NCBI RefSeq assembly: GCF_029227915.1
Contig: NC_079880.1
Coordinates: forward strand, 1,056,001 to 1,120,000
Length of the DNA stretch: 64,000 nucleotides
Source: Hydractinia symbiolongicarpus
Taxonomy: Eukaryota; Cnidaria; Hydrozoa; Anthoathecata; Hydractiniidae
Reading direction: 5' to 3'
Part shown: piece after piece, positions 10,385 to 20,900 of the stretch
Position numbering within the stretch: position 1 is the stretch's first letter
Layout: every line of letters starts with the position of its first letter
Translations under genes and position numbers: made by a program
The notes under the pieces: generated by a model
What the model was told of the DNA's origin: nothing
What the model saw: only the letters and a program-made list of their open reading frames with translations
Databases searched by the model: none

Positions 10385-10764
10385 CCTACCCTTTTCATGC
10401 CTTTTCTTATGCTGTTGCCTGTGCCTCCCATGCCTTGCTTACCCCTGCCTTGCTGTTTCCTATTCCAGTTTCCCTGCCTGCCTTTGTCGTGTCTTTGAAT
10501 TGCCGTCCTTCCTATGTCTTTCCTGGTGCCTGCCTACTATGCCCTTGCCTGTGCCTTCCATGCCTTGCCTACCCCTGCCATGCTGATTCCTTGCCATCCT
10601 TCCTATGCCTTTCCTGGTGCCTGCCTACTATGCCGTTGCCTGTGCCTTCCATGTCTTGCCTACCCCCCTGCCTTGCCGATTCCCTGCCTGCCTTAGGCCG
10701 TGCCCTTTCCTTGCCGTGCTTAATGCCTTTGCCTTGGCAACCTCTCCGCAACACTTTCTATACT
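10385..10764. repeat. TGCC/TTGCC pyrimidine-rich low-complexity block A
   Basis: Degenerate tandem strings such as CCTACCCCTGCCTTGC and CCTGCCTACTATGCC. The right end, TTGCCGTGCTTAATGCCTTT followed by CTCCGCAACACTTT, is shared with the end of block B at about 14905-14945, which fixes the duplication boundary. Overlapping long frames in several phases (Pro/Leu/Cys-rich) reflect composition, not coding. Confidence 0.85.
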
Positions 10765-11202
10765 GGTTCCTGTTTTCAGGTACTATAAAAAAAATTCCAA
10801 GGGATTTGTAGAAGACGTTAGCAAGTTTTTTCAAATTCTAATGGAAGATATAACGTGGCAGTTATTCTAAATGAAAAACAACCAGATAAGTAGCTCTTAT
10901 TAATTAATTTTATATTTCATAGGTGGGACTGCCATTTTCATTATGTAATGTAATTTTTAAGTTAATTTAACAATTTTGGAACCACACTCGTTTCAATTTC
11001 ACTTCTGTATAAAATGTGACATTATTAAGAGATTGTACCGCCAGTGAATTTTTTTTTATTTTTCATATCATTATTTTTCATAACTACTCTTTCACAGTGA
11101 GTTAGGACGGCCAAATGATACTTGTCATGTCATTTAATTTTTGGACTGCGCAATTCATAATGTAAATTTGTAAATCATTTAGGAAAATTCTCTACACTAA
11201 CA

Positions 11203-11263
11203 ATGGTATCCATGACGCACCCTGGCAATGGTATCAATGAAACATACATGAAGGATTTATTTG
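11203..11263 (+). other. Candidate extra first coding exon, copy B
   Basis: An ATG opens 20 codons (MVSMTHPGNG, then INETYMKDLF) and ends in phase 1 at G|GTAAGC, the same phase as exon 1 of the RGG gene, so in principle it could splice to exon 2 at 12451. The last bases, GATTTATTTG|GTAAGC, resemble the normal exon 1 end GATTTAGAACTTG|GTAAGT. It lies upstream of the conserved TATA segment, so it would need another promoter. In copy A the matching stretch (about 7070-7133) has an in-frame stop and length changes. Confidence 0.28.
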
Positions 11264-11569
11264 GTAAGCATATACTCTACAAGCTTTTTTCTAAAATCAT
11301 AGCAATGAGGGTGGGAAGTGATAGATGCTTAGTTCTAGCCTGTGTTAGGAAATGTAATTGTCTTAACTTTATTTTTCAGCATTTACACAATTTTTCAATC
11401 ATCATAATCCTCAAATAATCCCCCTTACTTATATCAGTTATTAGTATAGTATTTAACCGTTATAGGATCCTTCATGGTTGTTAGTCACAACGAAGTTTCA
11501 AAGTGAGAAAAATTGTTAGAACCTTGCGAGTATTGCAGTTAATAGACAGATTGAACTTGTTTGTTAGGT

Positions 11570-11850
11570 CTACTTTTATACGGTAGCAGTAACGTCACGT
11601 AGAATTCAAATCAAGATTTTAAATTACCTGTGAAGCTACTTACGTTAAACGTCTTCTGGATACTTATGGCCGTATATATTAGGCGAGATATTGTGCTACA
11701 TTTACTTGTTATATAAAACCATTTGGCACTGAATATTTCCTTTGATATAGTTTTGTTCCATAGCATAGATTATTTGTGAGTTTAGTCAGTAAATTTTTAG
11801 CTACCACAAGGGAATTAATTTAGCAAGCTTTTGTCCATTTTGCGAAATTT
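11570..11850 (+). promoter_or_regulatory. Highly conserved promoter segment, gene B
   Basis: Counterpart of the copy A promoter. ACGTCAC lies at 11592-11598, TATATAAAA at 11710-11718 and a GTGAGT donor-like site at 11776. The inferred 5' UTR intron would run from there to the TTTTTTAG acceptor at about 12332, just before the start codon. A palindromic TTACGTAA (bZIP-like) at 12123-12130 inside that intron is also kept in copy A (7842-7849). Confidence 0.6.
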
Positions 11851-12042
11851 AAATTCTTGCTGAATTTCTCTTTATGAAAAATAAATTTCACTACGTTAGT
11901 CGTACTAATTTTACTACGAATACATCTTAACTTCAGTAGTTTTATTCCATGTCCTCTACATAAAAGACGATAAAAAGACAGGATAAACAAAGAAAAATAA
12001 ATTTCTCACCAAAAATAGGACTTCCGCGAAATTAATTCCCTT
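11808..12042. mobile_element. Candidate MITE in the 5' intron of gene B
   Basis: 235 bp bounded by AAGGGAATTAATTT and its exact inverse AAATTAATTCCCTT. The interior has no coding capacity. Copy A keeps the left end (from 7674) but not the right, so the element either lost its right half there or was never complete. No target duplication could be assigned. Confidence 0.5.
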
Positions 12043-12346
12043 AAGATATGATCTTTGTACAAAGTTGTATGTAGTGAATAAAGAATATTAGTATACTAGA
12101 CAGTTAAGGGATTGTTCACATATTACGTAATAAAATGTTCATATATACCCAAATAAATATGTATAAAATTGACTACTGTATTTTTTTGTCACTATGTAGC
12201 ATTTTTTGACCATTAATAAGGCATCGTTGAAAAAAGAATCTTTCTAAGTATCCAAAATTATATTGATAATCTAGAAATAATTCATAGCAATAATTTGTGA
12301 TGTTTTGCAACTGATTTATTTATGTTTTTTAGCAAATTAAAAAATT

Positions 12347-12908
12347 ATGTCGTCTCCAATCGATTTAGAACTTGGTAAGTATATTATTCTTATTGTTGCT
12401 ATTAGTGGTATTCAGAAATAAAAAAATTATCGCTGACCTCGTCTTTTTAGTTTCACTATATGCTAAATTCGTGGAGCACAGGATTTTACATCCTGGCTCC
12501 ATGAATTATCGGTCATTTGGACGTTGGATTAAACAGGGTGGGGTCGAGTGGACCAATGAAGAAGACCCCACCAAAACGGCTCCAGACATGGAACTAAGTA
12601 AGAAATCACTTTTTTAAATATTTAAAATTTTGTTAGCATGTAAAACTAAGGTATACCTTGGGTATTATCTATGTAATGCATTTAATTAACCTTAAATTAT
12701 TTTTCTTTAAGTGAACGTATGGACGAAGTTCCTGCAATTTCGTCTTTCCCATAGCGGGTCTATGGACCTGGAGGTTTTTGGACGTTGGGTCCACAATGGC
12801 GGGCACGAGTTTAGTGGTGGTCGACGTGATCGTGGAGGGCGACAAGGTCGTGGTGGGCGACGAGGTCGTGGTGGGCGACGAGGTCGTTTTACACCTTATT
12901 ACAACTAA
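12347..12908 (+). CDS. Small two-repeat protein with RGG tail, gene B (3 exons)
   Basis: Exons 12347-12374, 12451-12597 and 12712-12908; introns 76 and 114 bp, GT-AG, both phase 1, at exactly the positions used in gene A. The product is 123 aa: a 9-residue lead, repeat 1 (LYAKF, HRILHPGSM, FGRW, QGGVEW), a linker with TNEEDPTKTAP, repeat 2 (VWTKF, RLSHSGSM, FGRW, NGGHEF), and a tail of RGG/GRR units ending FTPYYN. Against gene A, exon 2 has about nine synonymous and four amino-acid-changing codon differences; the folded part of exon 3 has about twelve and five. The tail is shorter and more regular than in A (RGR-GG-RR period), suggesting codon-repeat slippage. Nucleic-acid binding is inferred from the tail alone; the family is not recognised. 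Confidence 0.82.
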
Positions 12909-12933
12909 TCTATAACTATATTGTTATTTTTTT

Positions 12934-13172
12934 GTTAACCTTTCGTAGAACGAGGTACACTTTTTAATGAACAATTCTAATTTTAAAATGGACCCGAATA
13001 TTGCCCAGATTGTAAACAATTGCTAAACAATTTTTCAGGGCAAATGTGAAATAAATACTTTTAAAAAAAACATTTCGCCCATAGAACTTAACTAGGTAAA
13101 CAATGACTAAGGTGTATGGACTTAACGTTTTGTCGGTTATAACGGTTAATCCTTGTTTTACGAAGGGTTAAC
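12934..13172. mobile_element. Short inverted-repeat element in gene B 3' region
   Basis: The GTTAACCTTTCGTAGAACGA end and the inverse of the right end (CCTTGTTTTACGAAGGGTTA) match at about 19 of 22 positions. Same place as the element at 9221-9468 and therefore inherited through the duplication. Confidence 0.5.
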
Positions 13173-13180
13173 CGTTATAA
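13137..13180. repeat. Perfect 13 bp hairpin
   Basis: TTATAACGGTTAA at 13137-13149 and its exact inverse TTAACCGTTATAA at 13168-13180, with an 18-base loop that contains a further CCTT/AAGG pairing. It overlaps the right end of the 3' inverted-repeat element and is absent from copy A. Confidence 0.8.
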
Positions 13181-13321
13181 AATTTTGTTTTAAATATTGA
13201 ATTGAAAATAGATTCAACATTTTTGTGTGAAACGAAAGTGTCTAAATTAAGCTATTCCAAAAAAATACATTTCAAAATACTACCAATTATTTAAGACTGC
13301 TAAAACACGGTTCCAAAAGGT

Positions 13322-13671
13322 CTGGGTTGCCACTGACCCTTTTGAAATTAGGAATTTAAAAGAAATGCCTGACAAGCCTGAAATCGGCGACTAAACTTAG
13401 TATAAAATCCTTGGGAAAAAAGACAAGCCATATTTTCTTGACCATATTGTACTGACTAAAATGTGACTATCGTCATCTGTAATAACGTAGTAAACTCTAT
13501 TAAGTAATTTACATTTTTCGTGAGGAGGAGGGGCTACTTTTTTAATAAACATTTTTCAATACGGGGAGGTGTTGGTAATTTGAGTGGTAAAAATTTCCCG
13601 AAATATATTTTTGTACTCCCCTTTACAATTAGGTCAGCAAGAGCATATTGAAAATATAAGTGGCAACCCTG
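13322..13671. mobile_element. Candidate hAT-like MITE
   Basis: 350 bp. The left end CTGGGTTGCCACT and the inverse of the right end CAGGGTTGCCACT agree at 12 of 13 bases; CAGGGTTGCCA-type ends are typical of several hAT families. Bases flanking the ends are similar (AGGT on both sides), but an 8 bp duplication is not clear. No coding capacity. Confidence 0.5.
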
Positions 13672-13684
13672 GAGGTACAGTAAT

Positions 13685-13967
13685 TTTACCTATCTCTTTA
13701 ATAATAGCCGTATTCCTCTCCCTGTGCGCGAAGAAAAAGTCGTGTTAAGAATGGGCAAACCCGTGGATTTTTCCGTTTGTCTGTTTGTTCTTCTGTTACG
13801 GAAACACGAAATACGATATATAAAGGACGGGTCACCCAGTCTCTTTAATTATACCCATATTTTGTCTCTGCGAGAAAAACGCCGTGGTACAGAAACAAAA
13901 AATGCTATATAAAGAACGGGCCACCCCGTACATTTTTCCATGGCTTAAAGTCTAGTCTATAATAATA
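13685..13967 (+). repeat. Decayed ~124 bp hairpin repeats, copy B
   Basis: Two to three degraded units with AATAATAGCCG, ACGGAAACACGAAAT, GATATATAAAGGACGGG and a weakened hairpin (CCCCGTACATTTTTCCATGG). The next unit is split by the element at 13968. Confidence 0.8.
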
Positions 13968-14301
13968 CATTATGTACAAAAAAATTCGGACTTCAAATTA
14001 TCGGACCTTAAATTTTCGGGCGTTTTTTCAGCCGAATTTCGGACTTTTGCTTAACTTTTGTAAAGCTCCAAATAGAGAGACACCAAAATTCTTAAAATTT
14101 CGAAGCAACCGAGGAAAACTATGAATTTTGTATAGATAATAAATCTTAAAAAAAAAGTTCCGTTGAAAAAGTAAAGTGTTTTGAAACGTTTGGCGAAAAA
14201 GTGGTTTGTAAAATTCGGACACAAAAAATTTCGGACGTTATTAAATTCGGACTTTTCAAATGTCTTAAAATAAAAACGTCCGAAATTTTTTGTATTTAAT
14301 G
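13968..14301. mobile_element. TA-flanked MITE inserted in a ~124 bp repeat
   Basis: 334 bp, with ends CATTATGTACAAAAAAATTC and the inverse CATTAAATACAAAAAATTTC (24 bp, three mismatches) and TA on both sides (13966-13967, 14302-14303). Removing it restores AATAATAGCCGTCGTCTG, exactly as in intact units at 9790 and 10036, which proves the borders. Several GGAC/TTCGGAC subterminal repeats. Likely Tc1/mariner type; non-coding. Confidence 0.85.
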
Positions 14302-14544
14302 TAGCCGTCGTCTGCTAGTGCGGGGAAACACGAAATGCGATATATAAAAGAACGGGCGAACCCATGTTTTTTCTACGCGCTACCGGAACTGCTGCATTCT
14401 TACTGCCAGTGTTAAAAAATACAATTTCCTGACCTACAACTTGACCTGTCTAATACCACTTCTTTTGTGACTTGCCTAAAATGTAACTACAATCTTCCAC
14501 AAAAATATGGTTCTCACTCCCCTTTTTGTGGCATTTAAGGTGGT
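14302..14544. repeat. End of the ~124 bp repeat, then unique sequence
   Basis: The split unit resumes with GCCGTCGTCTG and a decayed GCGATATATAAAAGAACGGG to about 14390. The remaining 150 bp hold nothing recognisable. Confidence 0.65.
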
Positions 14545-14955
14545 CCTATACGTACTTACCGTGCCTTTTCCTTGCCGTCCTTAATGCCTTTGCCTACGCT
14601 TCCCATGCCTAGGTTATCCCTGCTTTGCTGTTTCCTGTTTCTTTGCCGTGCCCTTACCTTGCCCTGCTTAATAATACACCCTTACTCTTCCTTTGCCGTT
14701 TCTGGTGCCTGCCTACTGTACCCTTGCCTGTGCCTCCCATGCCTTGCCTACCCCTGCCTTGCTGATTCCTCTTCCTGTTTCCTTGCCTGCCTTTGCCGTG
14801 CCCTTTCCTTGCTACCCCTGTCCTACCCCTGTCTTGCCTACCCCTGCCTTGCTGATTCCTCTTCCTGTTTCCTTGCCTGCCTTTGCCGTGCCCTTTCCTT
14901 GCCGTGCTTAATGCCTTTGCCTTGGCAACCTCTCCGCAACACTTTTTATACTGGT
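14545..14955. repeat. TGCC/TTGCC low-complexity block B
   Basis: Counterpart of 10385-10764. It contains a local duplication in which CCTGCCTTGCTGATTCCTCT and what follows occur twice, near 14753 and 14843. The block ends in CTCCGCAACACTTTTTATACTGG directly against the first satellite monomer. Frames across it are spurious. Confidence 0.85.
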
Positions 14956-17900
14956 TTTTGTTGGACCAATCCTAGCCCTTAGCGCGCGCTGAAGAAATAG
15001 AGACAGTTTCAAATACTACATTTCATTGATTTTCTAACGGTATCAGTCCGTTTCAACTACAACAGTTGCGTCACATATTCGTACCAACATATATTTAGTG
15101 ATTGTTACCGATATTACTAAGTTGTATCGCTTTTAACAGTGAAACCATTCACTGTGGGACTTAATTGAACTGATTTTGGACTATGACCTTATAAATGTAA
15201 TAAGTGAGACAATTGGGCTCCAAGAAATAACATTTTTCTTAATTTGACATGATTGCCGGAACTCAGCGATTACACTGTGCGCTGGGGTAGCACTTAATTT
15301 AAAAATTTAGATAAATAAGTCATTCTTTACCGTGGGACCAATCCTAGCCGTTATCGTGCGCTGTAGAAATGGCGACAGTTTCAAAAACTACATTTCATTG
15401 ACTTTCTAACGGTATCAGTCCGTTTCAACTACAACAGTTGCGTCACATATTCGGAGCAACATGTATTTAGTGATTGTTACCGATATTACTAAGTTGTATC
15501 GCTTTTAACAGTGAAACGATTGACTGTGGGACTTAATTGAACTGATTTTGGACTATGATCTTATAAATGTAATAAGTGAGACAATTTGACTCCAAGAAAT
15601 AACATTCTTTTTAATTTGACATGACTGCCGAAAGTCAGCGATTACACTGGGCGCTGTGGTAGCGCTTCATTTAAAAATTTAGATAAATAAGTCAATTTTG
15701 ATTGTGGGACCAATCCTAGCTCTTAGCGCGCGCTGAAGAAATAGAGACAGTTTCAAATACTACGTTTCATTGATTTTCTAACGGTATAAGTCCGTTTCAA
15801 CTACAACAGTTGCGTCACCTATTCGTACCAACATGTATTTAGTGATTGTTACCCATATTACTAAGTTGTATCGCTTTTAACAGTGAAACGATTGACTCTG
15901 GGTCTTAATTGAACTGATTTTGGACTATGACCTTATAAATGTAATAGGTGAGACAATTGGACTCCAAGAAATAACATTTTTCTTAATTTGACATGATTGC
16001 CGGAACTCAGCGATTACACTGAGCGCTGGGGTAGGACTTAATTTAAAAATGTAGATAAATAAGTCATTCTTTACCGTGGGACCAATCCTAGCCATTATCG
16101 TGCGCTGTAGAAATAGCGACAGTTTCAAAAACTACATTTCATTGACTTTCTAACGGTATCAGTCCGTTTCAACTACAACAGTTGCGTCACATATTCGTAC
16201 CAACATGTATCTAGTGATTGTTACCGATATTACTAAGTTGTATCGCTTTTAACAGTGAAACGATTGACTGTGGGACTTAATTGAACTGATTTTGGACTAT
16301 GACCTTATAAATGTGATAATTGAGACAATTGGACTCCAAGAAATAACATTTTTCTTAATTTGACATGATAGCCGGATTTCAGCGATTACACTTAGCGCTG
16401 GGGTAGCACTTAATTTAAAAATGTAGATAAATAAGCCATTTTGTACTGGGGGACCAATCCTAGCTGTTATCGCGCGCTGACGAATTAGCGACAGTTTCAA
16501 AAATTGCATCTCATTGACTTTCTAACGGTGTCAGTTCGTTTGAGTTACAACGGTTTGTCACATATTCGTATTAGCGATATTCTTCTGATATTACTAGGTT
16601 GCATCGCTTTTAATAATGAAACGATTTACTGTGGGACTTAATTGAACTAACTTTGGACTGTGACCTGATAAATGTGATAAATGAGACATTTGGACTCCAA
16701 GAAATAACATTCTTCTTAATTTGACATGATTGCCGGAAGTCAGCGATTACACTGGGCGCTGTGGTAGCCCTCCATTAAAAAATTTAGATAAATAAGTGAT
16801 TTTTTACTGTGGGACCAATCCTAGCCGTTATCCCGCGCTAAAGAAATAGAGACAGTTTCAAAAACTACATTTCATTGACTTTCTAACAGTATCAATCCGT
16901 TTGTGTTACAACAGTTGAGTCACATATTCGTACCAACATGTATTTCGTGATATCTTTCCGGTATTACTAGGTTGTATTGCAATTAACAGTGAATCGATTG
17001 ACTGTGGGACTTAATTGAACTGATTTTGGGCTGTGACCTTATAAATGTAAAAGTGAGACAATTGGACTCCAAGAAATAACATTCTTCTTAATTTGACGTG
17101 ATTGCCGGAACTCAGCGATTACACTGGGTGCTGTGGTACCGCTTCAGTTAAAAAAATTTAGATAAAGAAGTCAATTTTTTTTGTTGGACCAATCCTAGCC
17201 CTTAGCGCGCGCTGAAGAAATAGAGACAGTTTCAAATACTACATTTCATTGATTTTCTAACGGCATCAGTCCGTTTCAACTACAACAGTTGCGTCACATA
17301 TTCGTACCAACATATATTTAGTGATTGTTACCGATATTACTAAGTTGTATCGCTTTTAACAGTGAAACCATTCACTGTGGGACTTAATTGAACTGATTTT
17401 GGACTATGACCTTATAAATGTAATAAGTGAGACAATTAGACTCCAAGAAATAACATTTTTCTTAATTTGACATGATTGCCGGAACTCAGCGATTACACTG
17501 TGCGCTGGGGTAGCACTTAATTTAAAAATTTAGATAAATAAGTCATTCTTTACCGTGGGACCAATCCTAGCCGTTATCGTGCGCTGTAGAAATAGCGACA
17601 GTTTCAAAAACTACATTTCATTGACTTTCTAACGGTATCAGTCCGTTTCAACTACAACAGTTGCGTCACATATTCGTACCAACATGTATTTAGTGATTGT
17701 TACCGATATTACTAAGTTGTATCGCTTTTAACAGTGAAACGATTGACTGTGGGACTTAATTGAACTGATTTTGGACTATGATCTTATAAATGTAATAAGT
17801 GAGACAATTGGAATCCAAGAAATAACATTCTTCTTAATTTGACATGATTGCCGGAACTCTGCGATTACACTGAGCGCTAGGGTAGCACTTAATTTAAAAA

Positions 17901-20900
17901 TGTAGATAAATAAGTCATTTTGTACTGGGGGACCAATCCTAGCCGTTATTGCGCGCTGACGAATTAGCGACAGTTTCAAAAAGTGTATTTCATTTACTTT
18001 CTAACGGTGTTAGTTCGTTTGAGCTACAACGGTTGCGTCACATATTCGTAGCAACATGTAATTAGCAATATTTATCTGTTATTACTAGGTTGCATCGCTT
18101 TTAACAGTGAAACGAATGAATGTGGGACTTAATTGAACTAACTTTGGACTGTGACCTAATGAATGTGATAAATAAGAAAATTAGACTCTAAGAAGTAACA
18201 ATCATCTTAATTTGACATGATTGCGGAACTCAGCGATTACACTGGGCGCTGTGGTAGCGCTTCATTTAAAATTTAGATAAATAAGTCATTCTTTACCGTG
18301 GGACCAATCCCAGCCCTTATCGCGCGCTGAAGAAATAGCGACAGTTTCAAAAACTACATTTCATTGACTTTCTAACTGTGTCAGTCCGTTTGAGTTACAA
18401 CGTTTGGGTCACATATTCGTATTAGCGATATTCTTTTGATATTACTAGGTTGCATCGCTTTTAACAATGAAACGATTTACTGTGGGACTTAATTGAACTT
18501 ATTTTGGACTGTGACCTTATAAATGTTATAAGTGAGACAATTTGACTCCAAGAAGTAACATTCTTCTTAATTTGACATGATTGCCGGAAGTCAGCGATTA
18601 CATTGATCGCTGTGGTAGCGCTTCATTTAAAATTTAAATAAGCAAGTCATTTTTATTGTGAGACCAATCCTAGCCGTTATTGCGCGTTGAAGAATCGGCG
18701 ACAGTTTCAAAAACTACATTTCATTGACTTTCTAACGGTATCAATCCGCTTCAGCTACAACGGTTGCGTCACATATTCGTACCATTATGTATTTAGCGAT
18801 ATTTTTTTCATATTACTAGGTTGCATCGCTTTTAACAGTGAACGATTGACTGTGGGACTTAATTGAACTGATTTTGGACTGTGACCTTATAAATGTTATA
18901 AGTGAGACAATTTGACTTCAAGAAGTAACATTCTTCTTAATTTGACATGATTGCCGGAAGTCAGCGATAACATTGGGCGCTGTGGTAGCGCTTCATTTAA
19001 AAATTTAGATAAATAAGTCATTCTTTACCGTGGGACCAATCCCAGCCCTTATCGCGCGCTGAAGAAATAGCGACAGTTTCAAAAACTACATTTCATTGAC
19101 TTTCTAACTGTGTCAGTCCGTTTCAACTACAACAGTTGCGTCACATATTCGTACCAACATGTATTTAGTGATTGTTACCGATATTACTAAGTTGTATCGC
19201 TTTTAACAGTGAAACGATTGACTGTGGGACTTAATTGAACTGATTTTGGACTATGACCTTATAAATGTGATAAGTGAGACTATTGGATTCCAAGAAATAA
19301 CATTCTTCTTAATTTGACATGATAGCCGGAATTCAGCGATTACGCTTAGCGCTGGGGTAGCACTTCATTTAAAAATGTAGATAAATGAGCCAATTTGTAC
19401 TGGGGGACCAATCCTAGCTGTTATCGCGCGCTGACGAATTAGCGACAGTTTCAAAAACTGCATTTCATTGAATTTCTAACGGTGTCAGTTCGTTTGAGTT
19501 ACAACGGTTGGGTCACATATTCGTATTAGCGATATTCTTCTGATATTACTAGGTTGCATCGCTTTTAACAATGAAACGATTTACTGTGGGACTTAATTGA
19601 ACTAACTTTGGACTGTGACCTGATAAATGTGATAAATGAGACATTTGGACTCCAAGAAATAACATTCTTCTTAATTTGACATGATTGCCGGAAGTCAGCG
19701 ATTACACTGAGCGCTGTGGTAGCGCTCCATTTAAAAATTTGGATAAATAAGTGATTTTTTACTGTGGGAACAATCCTAGCCGTTATCCCCCGCTAAAGAA
19801 ATAGAGACAGTTTCAAAAACTACATTTCATTGACTTTCTAACAGTTCAATCCGTTTGTGTTACAACAGTTGAGTCACATATTCGCACCAACATGTATTTC
19901 GTGATATCTTTCCGGCATTACTAGGTTGTATCGCTTTTAACAGTGAAACGAATAATGTGGGACTTAATTGAACTAACTTTGGACTTTGACCTGATGAATG
20001 TGATAAATAAGACAATTGGACTCCAAGAAATAACATTCATCTTAATTTGACATGATTGCCGGAACTCAGCGATTACACTGGGCGCTGTGGTAGCGCTTCA
20101 TTTAAAAATTTAGATAAATAAGTCATTCTTTACCGTGGGACCAATCCTAGCCGTTGTCGCGCGCTGTAGAAATAGCGACAGTTTTAAAAACTACATTTCA
20201 TTGACTTTCTAACGGTATCAGTCCATTTCAACTACAACGGTTGCGTCACATATTCGTACCAACATGTATTTAGCGATATTTTTTTTATATTACTAGGTTG
20301 CATCGCTTTTAACAGTGAAACGATTGACTGTGGGACTTAATTGAACTGATTTTGGACTGTGACCTTATAAATGTAATAAGTGAGACAATTTGACTCCAAG
20401 AAAAAACATTCTTCCTAATTTGACATGATTGCCGGAAGTCAGCGATTGCACTGGGCGCTGTGGTAGCGCTTCATTTAAAAATTTAGATAAATAAGTCAAT
20501 TTTTATTGTTGGACCAATCCTAGCCCTTAGCGCGCGCTGAAGAAATAAAGACAGTTTCAAATACTACATTTCATTAATTTTCTAACAGTATCAGTCCGTT
20601 TCAACTACAACAGTTGCGTCACATATTCGTACCAACATGTATTTAGTGATTGTTACCGATATTACTAAGTGGTATCGCTTTTAACAGTGAAACGATTGAC
20701 TGTGGGACTTAATTGAACTGATTTTGGACTATGACCTTATAATTGTAATAAGTGAGACAATTGGACTCCAAGAAATAACATTTTTCTTAATTTGACATGA
20801 TTACCGGAACTCAGCGATTACACTGAGCGCTGGGGTAGACCTTATTTTAAAAATTTAGATAATAAAGTCATTCTTTACCGTGGGACCAATCCTAGCCGTT

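Larger units (their letters stand above)
6597..10764 (+). repeat. Tandem segmental duplication, copy A (~4.17 kb)
   Basis: Homology with copy B starts at the TTCCTGTTTTCAGGTACTAT string (6597 here, 10766 in copy B). It then runs co-linearly through the promoter, gene, 3' inverted repeat, ~124 bp repeats and TGCC block. Copy A differs by a pogo-like insertion (8019-8547) and by a longer ~124 bp repeat block. Identity is uneven: highest in the promoter segment and exons, lower in introns and flanks. Confidence 0.85.
10765..14960 (+). repeat. Tandem segmental duplication, copy B (~4.2 kb)
   Basis: Second copy of the gene-bearing unit, directly abutting copy A and in the same orientation; it ends where the satellite starts. 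It lacks the pogo-like insertion of copy A. Its ~124 bp block is shorter and decayed, and it carries two further candidate insertions (13322-13671 and 13968-14301). Confidence 0.85.

Noticed and set aside
10435-14982. Pro/Leu/Cys-rich frames in the TGCC blocks and Arg-rich frames across the ~124 bp repeats
   Set aside because: Open in overlapping phases because of low-complexity composition; no splice or initiation context and no conserved coding pattern.
17100-17160. tRNA-derived or Pol III promoter boxes around GAGTTCCGGC and TGGTAGCGC
   Set aside because: Neither A-box nor B-box consensus is met and spacing and order are wrong; no cloverleaf can be drawn.
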